Part shown: positions 17,793-26,391 of the stretch, piece after piece
How positions within the stretch are numbered: position 1 is the first letter of the stretch
How the letters are laid out: the number at the start of each line of letters is the position of its first letter
Assembly: GCF_025961475.1 (NCBI RefSeq)
Contig: NZ_JAOQNS010000002.1
Location: 186,001-250,000, forward strand
Direction: 5' to 3'
Length of the DNA stretch: 64,000 nt
Source: Rhodobium gokarnense
GTDB taxonomy: Bacteria > Pseudomonadota > Alphaproteobacteria > Rhizobiales > Rhodobiaceae
Made by a program: the position numbers and the translations under genes
The notes under the pieces: model-generated
What the model was told of the DNA's origin: nothing
The model's input: the letters and a program-made list of their open reading frames with translations, nothing else
Databases searched by the model: none

Positions 17793-19138
17793 AGCCGATA
17801 GACCTCAACGTCCACCAGACGGCTGAGCTGAAAAAGCGCAGCCGCTTCTGGCTGATCCCGCAGATCCTCCTGCCGGTTCTGGTCGTCGCCGTCTCCATCT
17901 TTCTCTCAAATACGCTCGTCGCCACCAAGCCGGACGTGCCCCAGCGCCCGCCGCGCGAGCAGGTCTATATCGTCGACACCGAGCCGGTGGCGCTTGCCGC
18001 CAACCGGCCGATGCTGCAGGTGTTCGGCACGCTGGCTGCCGCCCGCAACGTCGAATTGCGCGCCCTCGTAGCCGGCGAAGTGGTCTCCGTGATGCCGGAT
18101 CTGGTCGTCGGCGCGACGGTCAGGAAGGGCGACGTCCTCGTCCAGATCGACCGCTTCGACTATGAAGGCGCCGTCACGGAAGCGGAAATCAACCTTGCCG
18201 AGGCCGAGGCCCGGCTCGCGGAGAACCGGGCTCGGCTGGTGCTGGAGGAGCGAAGCATCGCCCGCTACGCCGAGCAGCTCGACTTCGCCGAGAAGGACCT
18301 TGAGCGCGCCCGCAACCTGTTGAAGTCCGGCAACATCACCCAGCGCGGCCTCGACGAGCGCGAACTGGTCGTCTCCCAGCGCCGCCAGGCCCTCGACCAG
18401 CGCCGCAACACCATCGACATCGAAAAGGCCAAGGTCGAGCAGCAGGCGGTCAGCCTGAAGCGGCTGGAATGGAAGCTCTCCCAGGCCCGGCGCAACCTCG
18501 CCAACACGAAACTCGTGGCTCCCTTCGACGGCATCGTGACGTCGGAAAACGTCGAGGCCGGCCGGCTCCTCAACGTCAACGACCTCGCCGTCGCCATGTA
18601 TGAGGACGACCGGCTCGAGGCCCGCTTCGTGCTCTCCGACCGGCAATATGGCGAACTCGCCCTCGACGACGCGCCCGTGATCGGCCGCGACATCGAGGTC
18701 GTCTGGCATGTCGGCGGCGAGCCGGTGCGCTTTGCCGCGGTGATCGACCGGGTTGGCGCGGAGATCGCGCCGGAGCGCGGCGGCGTCGAGGTCTATGCCC
18801 GCATCCCGCAGCAGCAGACCCGGGTGGGCCTCAGGCCCGGCGCCTTCGTCGAGGTCACCGTCCCCGGCCGCGCCTTCCCGGCATCGGCACGCCTGCCGGA
18901 GACCGCCGTCTACAACAACGACCACGTCTTTGCCGTCGTCGACGGGCGCCTCGCCAAACGCCCCGTGACGGTCGAGGCCTGGGACAACGGCACCGTCATC
19001 GTCTCCGGCGAGCTGAAGGACGGCGAAGAGGTGCTGACGACGCGCATCGCCGAGGTCGGCGAGGGGCTGCGCGTGCGCGAGCCGGGCACCGGCAAGGCGC
19101 GGGCGAAGCCGGCTGATGACGACGTTGCGGCGCGATGA
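17789..19138 (+). CDS. RND efflux periplasmic adaptor (membrane fusion protein)
   Basis: The 449-residue protein has an N-terminal membrane anchor (residues 28-46, ILLPVLVVAVSIFLSNTL), then a split lipoyl domain, a long coiled-coil hairpin (about 130-235, rich in AEAEARLAENRARL-type heptads), and beta-barrel and membrane-proximal domains. It links an inner-membrane RND pump to an outer-membrane channel. TTG 17789 is the only possible start near the N-terminus because a stop lies in frame seven codons upstream; GCGAGG precedes it. The pump gene follows with a 4-bp overlap. No outer-membrane channel gene or adjacent regulator is seen. Confidence 0.9.
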   Translation: MKPIDLNVHQTAELKKRSRFWLIPQILLPVLVVAVSIFLSNTLVATKPDVPQRPPREQVYIVDTEPVALAANRPMLQVFGTLAAARNVELRALVAGEVVSVMPDLVVGATVRKGDVLVQIDRFDYEGAVTEAEINLAEAEARLAENRARLVLEERSIARYAEQLDFAEKDLERARNLLKSGNITQRGLDERELVVSQRRQALDQRRNTIDIEKAKVEQQAVSLKRLEWKLSQARRNLANTKLVAPFDGIVTSENVEAGRLLNVNDLAVAMYEDDRLEARFVLSDRQYGELALDDAPVIGRDIEVVWHVGGEPVRFAAVIDRVGAEIAPERGGVEVYARIPQQQTRVGLRPGAFVEVTVPGRAFPASARLPETAVYNNDHVFAVVDGRLAKRPVTVEAWDNGTVIVSGELKDGEEVLTTRIAEVGEGLRVREPGTGKARAKPADDDVAAR

Positions 19139-22100
19139 ACTGGCCGCGCGATGACCGCTCCGGCGTGGTGTCGCTGTTCGCGCGCCACCCCAACGCCGCC
19201 AATCTCCTGATGGTCCTGATGCTGATGGCCGGCGTCTTTGCGCTCGGCCGCATCCCGATCCAGTTCTTCCCGACCCTTGAGGTCAAGACCATCACCATCA
19301 CCGTCTCCTGGCCGGGCGCCAGCGCGGAGGACGTGGAGGGCAATATCCTCGGCGCCATCGAGCCGGAGGTCCGCTTCCTCGATGGCGTCACCGACGTGGA
19401 GTCCTCGGCCCGCGAGGGCTCCGGCTCGATCATCCTGGAATTCGACCAGCACACCGACATGCAAAAGGCCCTGTCGGACGTGGAATCGGCGATCGCCCAG
19501 GTGACGACGCTGCCGGAGGATTCGGAGACCCCGAAGGTCAGCTTCCGGCGATGGATGGACCGCGTCGCGCGGGTGTCGATCTCCGGGCCGTTCTCCGAGG
19601 CGGCGATGAAGGCGTTCGCCAAGCGCATGCGCGACGACCTCATCGAGCGCGGCATCGACCAGGTCACCTTCAACGGAATGCGCGACGAGGAATTCCGCAT
19701 CGAGGTGCCGGAGCGCGAACTGCGCCGCCTCGGCCTCACCGTCTCCGACGTCGCGGGCAAGCTCTCCGGCAACACCCGCGACCAGCCCTCCGGCCAGCTC
19801 GAGGGCGCGGTCGAAAAGCAGCTTCGCGCCGAGACCGGCGGCGAGACCGTGGAGGGCCTCGGCGGCATTAACGTCAAGACCTTCCCGACCGGCGAACGGG
19901 TCCTGCTGCGCGACATCGCCAGGGTGGAAAAGAGCTTCGACAAGGATGCGCTGCGCGGCTTTGCCTTCGGCGAGCCGGCCATCGAGATGACCGTGTCGCG
20001 CTCCATCGCCACCGACACGCTGACCGCCGCCCGCATCCTCAACGACTACCTGGAGGAAGTGCGGCCGACGCTGCCGAACACCCTGAAGGTCGCCGTCTAT
20101 GACGACCGTTCGACCAGCCTGAAGGGCCGCATCGACCTCCTCTTCCGCAACGGCGTCCAGGGCCTCTTCGTCGTCGTCGCGATCCTCTTTCTCTTCCTCA
20201 ATGCGCGCATCGCCTTCTGGGTCGCCGCCGGCATTCCCGTCGCCATGATGGCGACCATCGGCTTCATGTATGTCACCGGCCAGACCATCAACATGATCTC
20301 GCTGTTCGCGCTGATCATGACCCTCGGCATCATCGTCGACGACGCCATCGTCGTCGGCGAGCACACCGCGACGCGCTCCAGCCTCGGCGATGACCCGTTG
20401 ACCGCGGCCGAACTCGGCGCCGGCCACATGATCACGCCGGTCATGGGCGCCAGCCTCACGACGATCGCCGCCTTCGCGCCGATCCTGCTCGTCCGCGACA
20501 CCATCGGCCAGATCATGGGCGCCCTGCCGCTGGTCGTCATCGCCGTCGTCATCGCGTCGATCATCGAGTGCTTCTTCGTCCTGCCGGGGCATCTTGCCCA
20601 TTCCCTCGGCCGGCGCGGATCGAACCGCTGGTCGTTCTGGCGCCAGTTCCTGATCGCGCTCGTCATCGCCGTCGTGATCACCGTGCTGCCCGCCGACCTC
20701 GCCGCGCCGGGCGGCCCCGGCACCGAGGACTTCTCCGAGGCCGTCGCCGCCCTCACCGACGGGGCCGGCGGCATCGCGACGGTGGCGGGCGAACTGGTGC
20801 GGCTGTTCTTTTCCGCCGTCAGCCTCGCCCTCCTGTGGATCGCCTATGGCGCCGTGACGCTCGGCGTCGCGATCGCCCATGGCATGGCGGCCTTGCGCGC
20901 GTCCGTGCCGATCTGGGCCGTGACCTTGCTCGTCGCCGTCGGCGCCTTCGGCATCGCCGGGCTCCTGGAAGCCTTCTTCCTGGCCATGGGCCGGCGCCAG
21001 CGCCGCCGCGAAGGCCAGGGCAGCCGGGGCTTCCGCCGCGCCTTCGATGCCGGGTTCGCCCGCTTCCGCGACGGCCCGTTCAACGCCATGGTCACCGCCG
21101 CCTATCACTGGCGCTACATGACCATCGCCGTTGCCGCCTCGCTCCTGATCATCTTCGGCTACGGCTTCGTCTTCGGCGGCCGGGTCGGCTTCGTCTTCTT
21201 CCCCTCGCCGGAAGCGGAGGTGATCCGCGGCACGATCGAGTTCAACGCCGGCATCTCCGAGGACCGGGCCGTGGCCGGCATCCGCGACCTGGAAGCGGCC
21301 CTGCTGAAGACCGAAAAGCAGCTCACCGGCGGCAAGGAGGAGTTGATCGTCGCCTCCTTCGTCAGCCTCGGCAAGGCCGGGCGCGCGCGCGGCGACAACG
21401 TCGCCGAGGTCGATGTCCAGCTCACCCCGTCCGAGGACCGCTCGATCCGCACGCCGGACATCATCAAGGCCTGGCGCCGGCAGGTGCCGGACATCGTCGG
21501 CGTCAAGCGGCTGGCGATCTTTGAACGCAGGGGCGGACCGCCCGGCCGCGACATCGACATCCAGCTCACGGACGGGCCGCCCGAGACCCTGAAGGCCGCG
21601 GCCCACGAGGCGATCACGCTCCTGTCCGGCTTCCCCGGCGTCTCCGGCGTTGCCGACGACCTGCCCTACGGCAAGCCGGAACTGGTGATGACGCTGACCC
21701 CGCGCGGCGCGGCGCTCGGCTTCACCATCGAGGATATCGGCCGCCAGATCCGCAATTCCTTCGAGGGCGCGATCGCAAGGCGCATCGGCATCGGCGACGA
21801 GGAGGTCATCATCCGCGTCGTCAAGAAGATGCGCGAGGCGGGCGACGCCCAATTGCGCTCGCTGGAGCTGAGGACGCCGGCCGGCGACTTCGTGCCCCTG
21901 ATGGAGGCCGTGAACCTCACCGAGCGCCAGGGCTTCTCCGTCATCCAGCGCGAGGACGGCCGCTCCAGCGTCTCGGTCACCGCCGACGTCGATGCCGACG
22001 TTACCTCCAACCAGGAGATCATCGACAAGCTGAACGCCGGCCCGCTGCCGGACCTTGCTGCCCGCTACGGCATCAACTACCGCTTCTCCGGCCGCGCCGA

Positions 22101-22665
22101 GGAGCGCATGAAGGCCTTCGAGGACCTGAAGATCGGCATCCTCCTCGCCCTCGGCGTCATCTACATCATCCTTGCCTGGATCTTCGCCAGCTACTGGCGG
22201 CCGCTGGCGGTCATGCTGATCATCCCCTTCGGCCTCGTCGGCGCCGTCGTCGGCCACTACCTGATGGGCTTCAAGCTGACGGTGATGAGCCTGATCAGCC
22301 TGCTCGGCCTTGCCGGCATCCTCGTCAACGATTCCATCATCCTGGTCAGCCGCATCGACGAGCGCGCCCGCGACGGCGACGATCTGGAACACGCCGCCAT
22401 CGGCGCCAGCCGCGACCGCCTGCGCGCCGTGCTTTTGACCTCGCTGACCACCATCGGCGGCCTTGCCCCGCTGATGACGGAGCAGAACATCCAGGCCCAG
22501 TTCCTCCTGCCGATGGCCATCACCATCGTCTTCGGCCTCGCCGTTGCGACGCTGCTGGTGCTGTTCCTGGTGCCGGCGCTGATCGGCATCGGCGGCGACG
22601 TGCGCACGGGCCTGCGGGGCCTCTACGGCCGCCGCGACGGCCGCGGCTTCCTGCCGGCGGAATAG
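19135..22665 (+). CDS. RND efflux transporter with internal membrane insertion
   Basis: The 1176-residue pump of the AcrB/HAE1 superfamily has TM1 near residues 12-32, a proton-relay pair in TLGIIVDDAIVVGE (TM4) and large periplasmic loops in each half. Typical pumps have ~1030-1050 residues. The excess lies between TM6 and TM7 (about residues 495-640), where three extra hydrophobic segments and a basic stretch (MGRRQRRREG) replace the usual ~40-residue linker. It should export hydrophobic compounds with the adaptor encoded upstream. Substrate cannot be predicted. The long opposite-strand open frame over this gene is a GC-driven shadow. Confidence 0.92.
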   Translation: MNWPRDDRSGVVSLFARHPNAANLLMVLMLMAGVFALGRIPIQFFPTLEVKTITITVSWPGASAEDVEGNILGAIEPEVRFLDGVTDVESSAREGSGSIILEFDQHTDMQKALSDVESAIAQVTTLPEDSETPKVSFRRWMDRVARVSISGPFSEAAMKAFAKRMRDDLIERGIDQVTFNGMRDEEFRIEVPERELRRLGLTVSDVAGKLSGNTRDQPSGQLEGAVEKQLRAETGGETVEGLGGINVKTFPTGERVLLRDIARVEKSFDKDALRGFAFGEPAIEMTVSRSIATDTLTAARILNDYLEEVRPTLPNTLKVAVYDDRSTSLKGRIDLLFRNGVQGLFVVVAILFLFLNARIAFWVAAGIPVAMMATIGFMYVTGQTINMISLFALIMTLGIIVDDAIVVGEHTATRSSLGDDPLTAAELGAGHMITPVMGASLTTIAAFAPILLVRDTIGQIMGALPLVVIAVVIASIIECFFVLPGHLAHSLGRRGSNRWSFWRQFLIALVIAVVITVLPADLAAPGGPGTEDFSEAVAALTDGAGGIATVAGELVRLFFSAVSLALLWIAYGAVTLGVAIAHGMAALRASVPIWAVTLLVAVGAFGIAGLLEAFFLAMGRRQRRREGQGSRGFRRAFDAGFARFRDGPFNAMVTAAYHWRYMTIAVAASLLIIFGYGFVFGGRVGFVFFPSPEAEVIRGTIEFNAGISEDRAVAGIRDLEAALLKTEKQLTGGKEELIVASFVSLGKAGRARGDNVAEVDVQLTPSEDRSIRTPDIIKAWRRQVPDIVGVKRLAIFERRGGPPGRDIDIQLTDGPPETLKAAAHEAITLLSGFPGVSGVADDLPYGKPELVMTLTPRGAALGFTIEDIGRQIRNSFEGAIARRIGIGDEEVIIRVVKKMREAGDAQLRSLELRTPAGDFVPLMEAVNLTERQGFSVIQREDGRSSVSVTADVDADVTSNQEIIDKLNAGPLPDLAARYGINYRFSGRAEERMKAFEDLKIGILLALGVIYIILAWIFASYWRPLAVMLIIPFGLVGAVVGHYLMGFKLTVMSLISLLGLAGILVNDSIILVSRIDERARDGDDLEHAAIGASRDRLRAVLLTSLTTIGGLAPLMTEQNIQAQFLLPMAITIVFGLAVATLLVLFLVPALIGIGGDVRTGLRGLYGRRDGRGFLPAE

Positions 22666-22704
22666 GCGGTCGGGCGCGCGGATCGAGCGGCCATCTTCAC
22701 TGTT

Positions 22705-23639
22705 GTCATTGCGAGCGAGCGAAGCGAGCGCGGCAATCCAGGGGCCGCACGCTCCGAGCAAGCGGCTCTGGATCGCCGCGTCGGCCTTTCGGCCTCCTCG
22801 CGATGACGACTTTATGTGACGCGATCGCTCCGAAACGACCGCCGCTCGATCCTCTCCCGTCACCCCGGGCGGAGCGAAGCGGAGACCCGGGGCCTATTGC
22901 CCCTTTCCGCGCGGTATGCCGCTTCAAGGTCCGCTGCGGCTTCCCGCCTGGGCCGATCCCCGTTTCCACCATTCGACGGCGTACCGCATGGAGATGGGCA
23001 ATAGGCCCCGGCTCGGGGGCCGGGGTGACGGCAGTTGTTTTGGCGGGCGGGAGCGGTCGCTTTTTGGCGACGGCGGAGTAGGCGGGAGCAGGCAGGCCGC
23101 GTTCATCGCCGATGGATCCTTGTCATTGCGAGCGAGCGAAGCGAGCGCGGCAATCCAGGGGCCTCACGCTCCGAGCAAGTTGCTCTGGATCGCCGCGTCG
23201 GCCTACGGCCTCCTCGCGATGACGACCATTTGTGACGCGACCGCACCAAAACGACCGCCGCTTCATCCTCTCCCGTCACCCCGGGCGGAGCAAAGCGGAG
23301 ACCCGGGGCCTATTGCCCCTTTCCGCGCGGTATGCCGCTTCAAGGTCCGCTGCGGCTTCTCGCCTGGGCCGATGCCCGTTTCCACCATTCGACGGCGTAC
23401 CGCATGGAGATGGGCAATAGGCCCCGGCTCGGGGGCCGGGGTGACGGCAGTTGTTTTGGCGGGCGGGAGCGGTCCGTTTTCGGCGACGGCGGAGTAGGCG
23501 GGAGCGGGCAGGCCGCGTTCATCGCCGATGGATCCTTGTCTTTGCGAGCGAGCGAAGCGAGCGCGGCAATCCAGAGCGGCGCGCTCGGAGCCCGCAGCCC
23601 CTGGATCGCCGCGTCGGCCTATGGCCTCCTCGCGATGAC
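22705..23639. repeat. Tandem array of a 416-bp intergenic unit (2.25 copies)
   Basis: Each unit holds dyad A (22705-22807, 23122-23223, 23538-23639), dyad B (22859-23029 and 23275-23445, both 171 bp) and a shared spacer ending GATGGATCCTT. A begins GTCATTGCGAGCGAGCGAAG and ends CTCGCGATGAC. B begins GTCACCCCGGGCGGAGC and ends GGCCGGGGTGAC, with internal arms GGCCTATTGCCC and GGGCAATAGGCC. The third unit stops after A. Units are nearly identical, so the duplication is recent. The frames crossing it are repeat-coded and not credible genes. This fills the ~1-kb gap between the RND pump and the hydrolase. Confidence 0.92.
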
Positions 23640-23710
23640 GACCTTGTGTAACGCAACGGCATGTGCACATGCGCTGCAAAGCCTGCGTCCCGCTTGAACG
23701 GCGGCGGCCC

Positions 23711-24358
23711 TCAGCCCTGGCCGAGCCCCTCCACAAACCCCGAAATCGCCTCTGCCGTCTTCTCCAGATTGCCTGACCACGTCGCCTCCGCCTTGCCGCG
23801 CGGGGCGAGGTCGTGGTTGCCGTCGGACAGCCAGACGATCCGGCAATGGGCGGGGAGGGCGAGGGCCTCGATCTCGGCCCTGGTGCCGAAGGTGTCGCGC
23901 TCGCCCTGGGCGATCAGCACCGGCAGGCGGGCCTCTTCAAGCGGCGCCAACCGCCACGCGTCCGGCTTGCCGGGCGGATGGAACGGATAGCCGAGGCAGG
24001 CAACGCCTTTTACCCGTGACGACAGGTCGTCCGTGCCTGAAAGCATCGCAGCGACGCGCCCGCCCATCGACTTGCCGCCGATGAGGACGGGGCCGTCGGG
24101 AAGGTCGGACCGCGCCAGCGCCTCGTTGAGAGCCTCTGAAAACTCCACGATCAGCTTGTCGGCCCGCGGCGGCGGGCGCTTTTTGCCGCCGTCGCGCCGG
24201 CCTGCCATGTAGGCGAACTCGAACCGGGCAACGGCAATGCCGCGCGCGACGCAGCCGGCGGCCACGCGCGCCATGAACGGCGTTTCCATGTTGGCGCCGG
24301 CGCCATGGGCGAAAACGAGCGTCCCCTTTGCGGGGCCCTCGGGCGCTTCAAAGAGCAT
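23711..24358 (-). CDS. Alpha/beta hydrolase of the TEX30/KANL3-like family
   Basis: The 215-residue protein has a complete alpha/beta-hydrolase triad: nucleophile Ser97 in GGKSMGG, Asp155 in GERDTFG and His182 in DGNHDL, with oxyanion residues in FAHGAGANM. It resembles the small TEX30/KANL3-type hydrolases of bacteria, whose substrate is not known. It has no signal peptide and so should be cytoplasmic. It stands alone, divergent from the sterol desaturase-like gene, with the repeat array behind it. Confidence 0.85.
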   Translation of the reverse strand: MLFEAPEGPAKGTLVFAHGAGANMETPFMARVAAGCVARGIAVARFEFAYMAGRRDGGKKRPPPRADKLIVEFSEALNEALARSDLPDGPVLIGGKSMGGRVAAMLSGTDDLSSRVKGVACLGYPFHPPGKPDAWRLAPLEEARLPVLIAQGERDTFGTRAEIEALALPAHCRIVWLSDGNHDLAPRGKAEATWSGNLEKTAEAISGFVEGLGQG

Positions 24359-24474
24359 GGCTTGCAGCCTTCCTGTTCACGTGGATTTCAAAGCTCTTGA
24401 ATGTCGCTTCTAGGGGAGAAGAGGGTATATCATCAAATTCGAAAATACGTGCGACAGACCAAGGGAGATCATCG

Positions 24475-25317
24475 GTGCTGGAACAGATCCCGGGCGGCGA
24501 GGCGACGGTACGGATCGGCGCCTTCGTCTCGGTTTTTGCCGCAATGGCGTTGTGGGAGATCGCCGCCCCGCGCCGGCCGCGCCGCGACACGCGTCAGAGC
24601 CGCTGGGTCACCAATCTCGCCGTCGTCGTTATCGACAGCCTCGTCCTGCGCCTGCTGGTGCCGCTGCTCGCCGTCGGCACCGCGGCCTATGCGGCGGAAA
24701 ACGGCTACGGCCTCCTCAACCGGATCGCCCTGCCGGCCGTCCTCGAATTCCTCATTGCCTTCGTCGTCCTCGACTTTGCCATCTGGCTGCAGCACGTCGC
24801 CTCCCACAAGATCCCGATCCTCTGGCGCCTGCACCGCATGCACCACGCGGACATCGATATCGACGTCTCCACGGCCCTGCGCTTCCACCCGGTGGAGATC
24901 CTGCTCTCCATGCTCTGGAAGATGGCCGTGGTGCTGGCGATCGGCGCGCCGGTCGGCGCCGTCATCCTGTTCGAGGTGGTGCTCAACGCCATGGCGATGT
25001 TCAACCACGGCAATGTGCGGCTGCCGGCGCCCATTGATGCCGTCCTCAGGCGCATCGTCGTCACGCCCGATTTCCACCGCGTCCACCATTCGGTGGTCCG
25101 GCGCGAGACGGATTCCAACTACGGCTTCAATCTCTCGATCTGGGACCGCCTGTTCCGCACCTACCGGGCCCAGCCGGAGGCCGGCCATCTCGGCATGACC
25201 ATCGGCCTTGCCGAGTACCAGTCGAAGGCCGCCAGCGGCCTCTGGTGGTGCCTGATGCTGCCCTTCGACAACGGCCGCGGGGGCGGCCAGAAGCCCTCGG
25301 ATATCAATAAAAGCTGA
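24475..25317 (+). CDS. Sterol desaturase/fatty acid hydroxylase family membrane protein
   Basis: The 280-residue protein has several membrane segments (about residues 15-30, 50-75, 85-110 and 140-165) and the di-iron histidine clusters of the family: HVASHK, HRMHH and, late, NHGN and HRVHHS. Such enzymes hydroxylate or desaturate lipids in the membrane. The start is GTG 24475 behind AAGGGAGA; in-frame sequence upstream is not supported. Its end overlaps the convergent binding-protein gene by 14 bp. Substrate unknown. Confidence 0.88.
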   Translation: MLEQIPGGEATVRIGAFVSVFAAMALWEIAAPRRPRRDTRQSRWVTNLAVVVIDSLVLRLLVPLLAVGTAAYAAENGYGLLNRIALPAVLEFLIAFVVLDFAIWLQHVASHKIPILWRLHRMHHADIDIDVSTALRFHPVEILLSMLWKMAVVLAIGAPVGAVILFEVVLNAMAMFNHGNVRLPAPIDAVLRRIVVTPDFHRVHHSVVRRETDSNYGFNLSIWDRLFRTYRAQPEAGHLGMTIGLAEYQSKAASGLWWCLMLPFDNGRGGGQKPSDINKS

Positions 25318-26269
25318 CGGGGAAATAGCGCAGGTAGAGCTCGCCGTAGCGGCCTTCCTCATGCACCCGGTGGAGGGCGTAGTCGAGCGCGGCCTTCAGG
25401 GCCGTGTTGTCGCGGGCGACGGCGATGGAAAGCCCGCTGCCGAAATAGGTCGGGTCGAGATAGGCCCCGCCGAGGAAGTCGCAGCAGCCGTCGGCGGCAT
25501 CGCCGGCGAGCCAGAAGGAGAGCGACAGGGCGCTGCCGAAGAAGGCGTCGACCTCGCCGGCCTTCAGCGCCTCGCGCGCCACCTGAGGCTCCGGATAGGT
25601 GATGATCCGCGAATTGCGGAAGAAGGCGTGCAGGAACGCCTCGTGCGCAGTGTTGGCGACGGTCGCCACCCACTTGTCGGCAAGGCCTTCCGGCGTTGCC
25701 TCAAGGCCGCTGTCGCGGCGCGCGACGAACCGCGCCGGCAGCCGCAGATAGACGTCGGAAAAGCCGAGCGCCTTGCGGTTTTCCGCGCTCATCGCCAGCC
25801 CGGCGATGATCGCATCGCCCCGGTCCTCTTCAAGCGCCGTCTCCAGCTCCGCAAAGGGCCGCATCTGGATCGTGCATTCGGCCTCCAGCACCTCGCAGAT
25901 GGCGCGGGCGAGCTCGACGTTGAAGCCGGAGAGCCGGCCGTCGGAAGAGACGAAATTGAACGGCGGAAAGCCGTCGCTGGTCAGGAACCGGATGGTGCGG
26001 ACGGCAACGTCGGGCTTTTCCGGCCGGCTGTGCGGGTCCCAGTAATTGGGGATGGTGACCGGGCCGGAGGCCTCGAAGGGCGGGCGCGGCTCCAGCGGCT
26101 TCGGCTCCTCGGCCTTTTCCGCCTCCGGCGTCGTCGCGCCTGCTGCCGTATCCGGGGCGTCGCCTGCGGCCGGCGTCTCCGCCGCCGGGGCCTGCGCGCG
26201 CGCCGGGGCGTCCGGCAAGGCGGTAACGAGCGCAAGAAACGCGGCGGCAAACAGGATCAAAGGTCGCAT
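25304..26269 (-). CDS. Periplasmic amino-acid-type solute-binding protein (orphan)
   Basis: The 321-residue precursor has a signal peptide (LILFAAAFLALVTALPDAPARAQ), then a ~50-residue Ala/Pro/Glu linker and a bacterial extracellular solute-binding domain of the amino-acid family (FLTSDGFPPFNF, LSGFNVELARAICE, and DAIIAGLAMSAENRK). No ABC permease or ATPase is nearby. It may serve a distant transporter or act as a ligand sensor. ATG 26269 is preferred over TTG 26281. Its 3' end overlaps the desaturase-like gene. Confidence 0.85.
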   Translation of the reverse strand: MRPLILFAAAFLALVTALPDAPARAQAPAAETPAAGDAPDTAAGATTPEAEKAEEPKPLEPRPPFEASGPVTIPNYWDPHSRPEKPDVAVRTIRFLTSDGFPPFNFVSSDGRLSGFNVELARAICEVLEAECTIQMRPFAELETALEEDRGDAIIAGLAMSAENRKALGFSDVYLRLPARFVARRDSGLEATPEGLADKWVATVANTAHEAFLHAFFRNSRIITYPEPQVAREALKAGEVDAFFGSALSLSFWLAGDAADGCCDFLGGAYLDPTYFGSGLSIAVARDNTALKAALDYALHRVHEEGRYGELYLRYFPVSFY

Positions 26270-26391
26270 TTCTACACGCAAGACACGAAATCCGGTCGCA
26301 AGGGTTGTGGTGCTTTGGTACCGTTACTTCGTATCAGTACCGGTGTTCCTTGCCGCGACTTTACGGGAGCGCCGTGTCGGGGGGAAGGGGC

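Noticed and set aside
18910-22863. 1317-codon open frame antisense to the RND pump, and many similar long antisense frames
   Set aside because: High GC with strong third-position bias leaves opposite frames open; the translation is low-complexity (Arg/Gly/Asp/His-rich) with no domain, while the sense frames encode recognised families.
22705-23639. CRISPR array
   Set aside because: The repeat unit is 416 bp with dyads and near-identical spacers; no short direct repeats with unique spacers and no cas genes.
22803-23697. Several 60-190-residue frames inside the tandem repeats
   Set aside because: They are copies of the same repeat DNA with no ribosome-binding pattern or domain.
25304-26269. 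Complete amino-acid ABC importer
   Set aside because: Only the binding protein is found; neighbours are unrelated enzymes.
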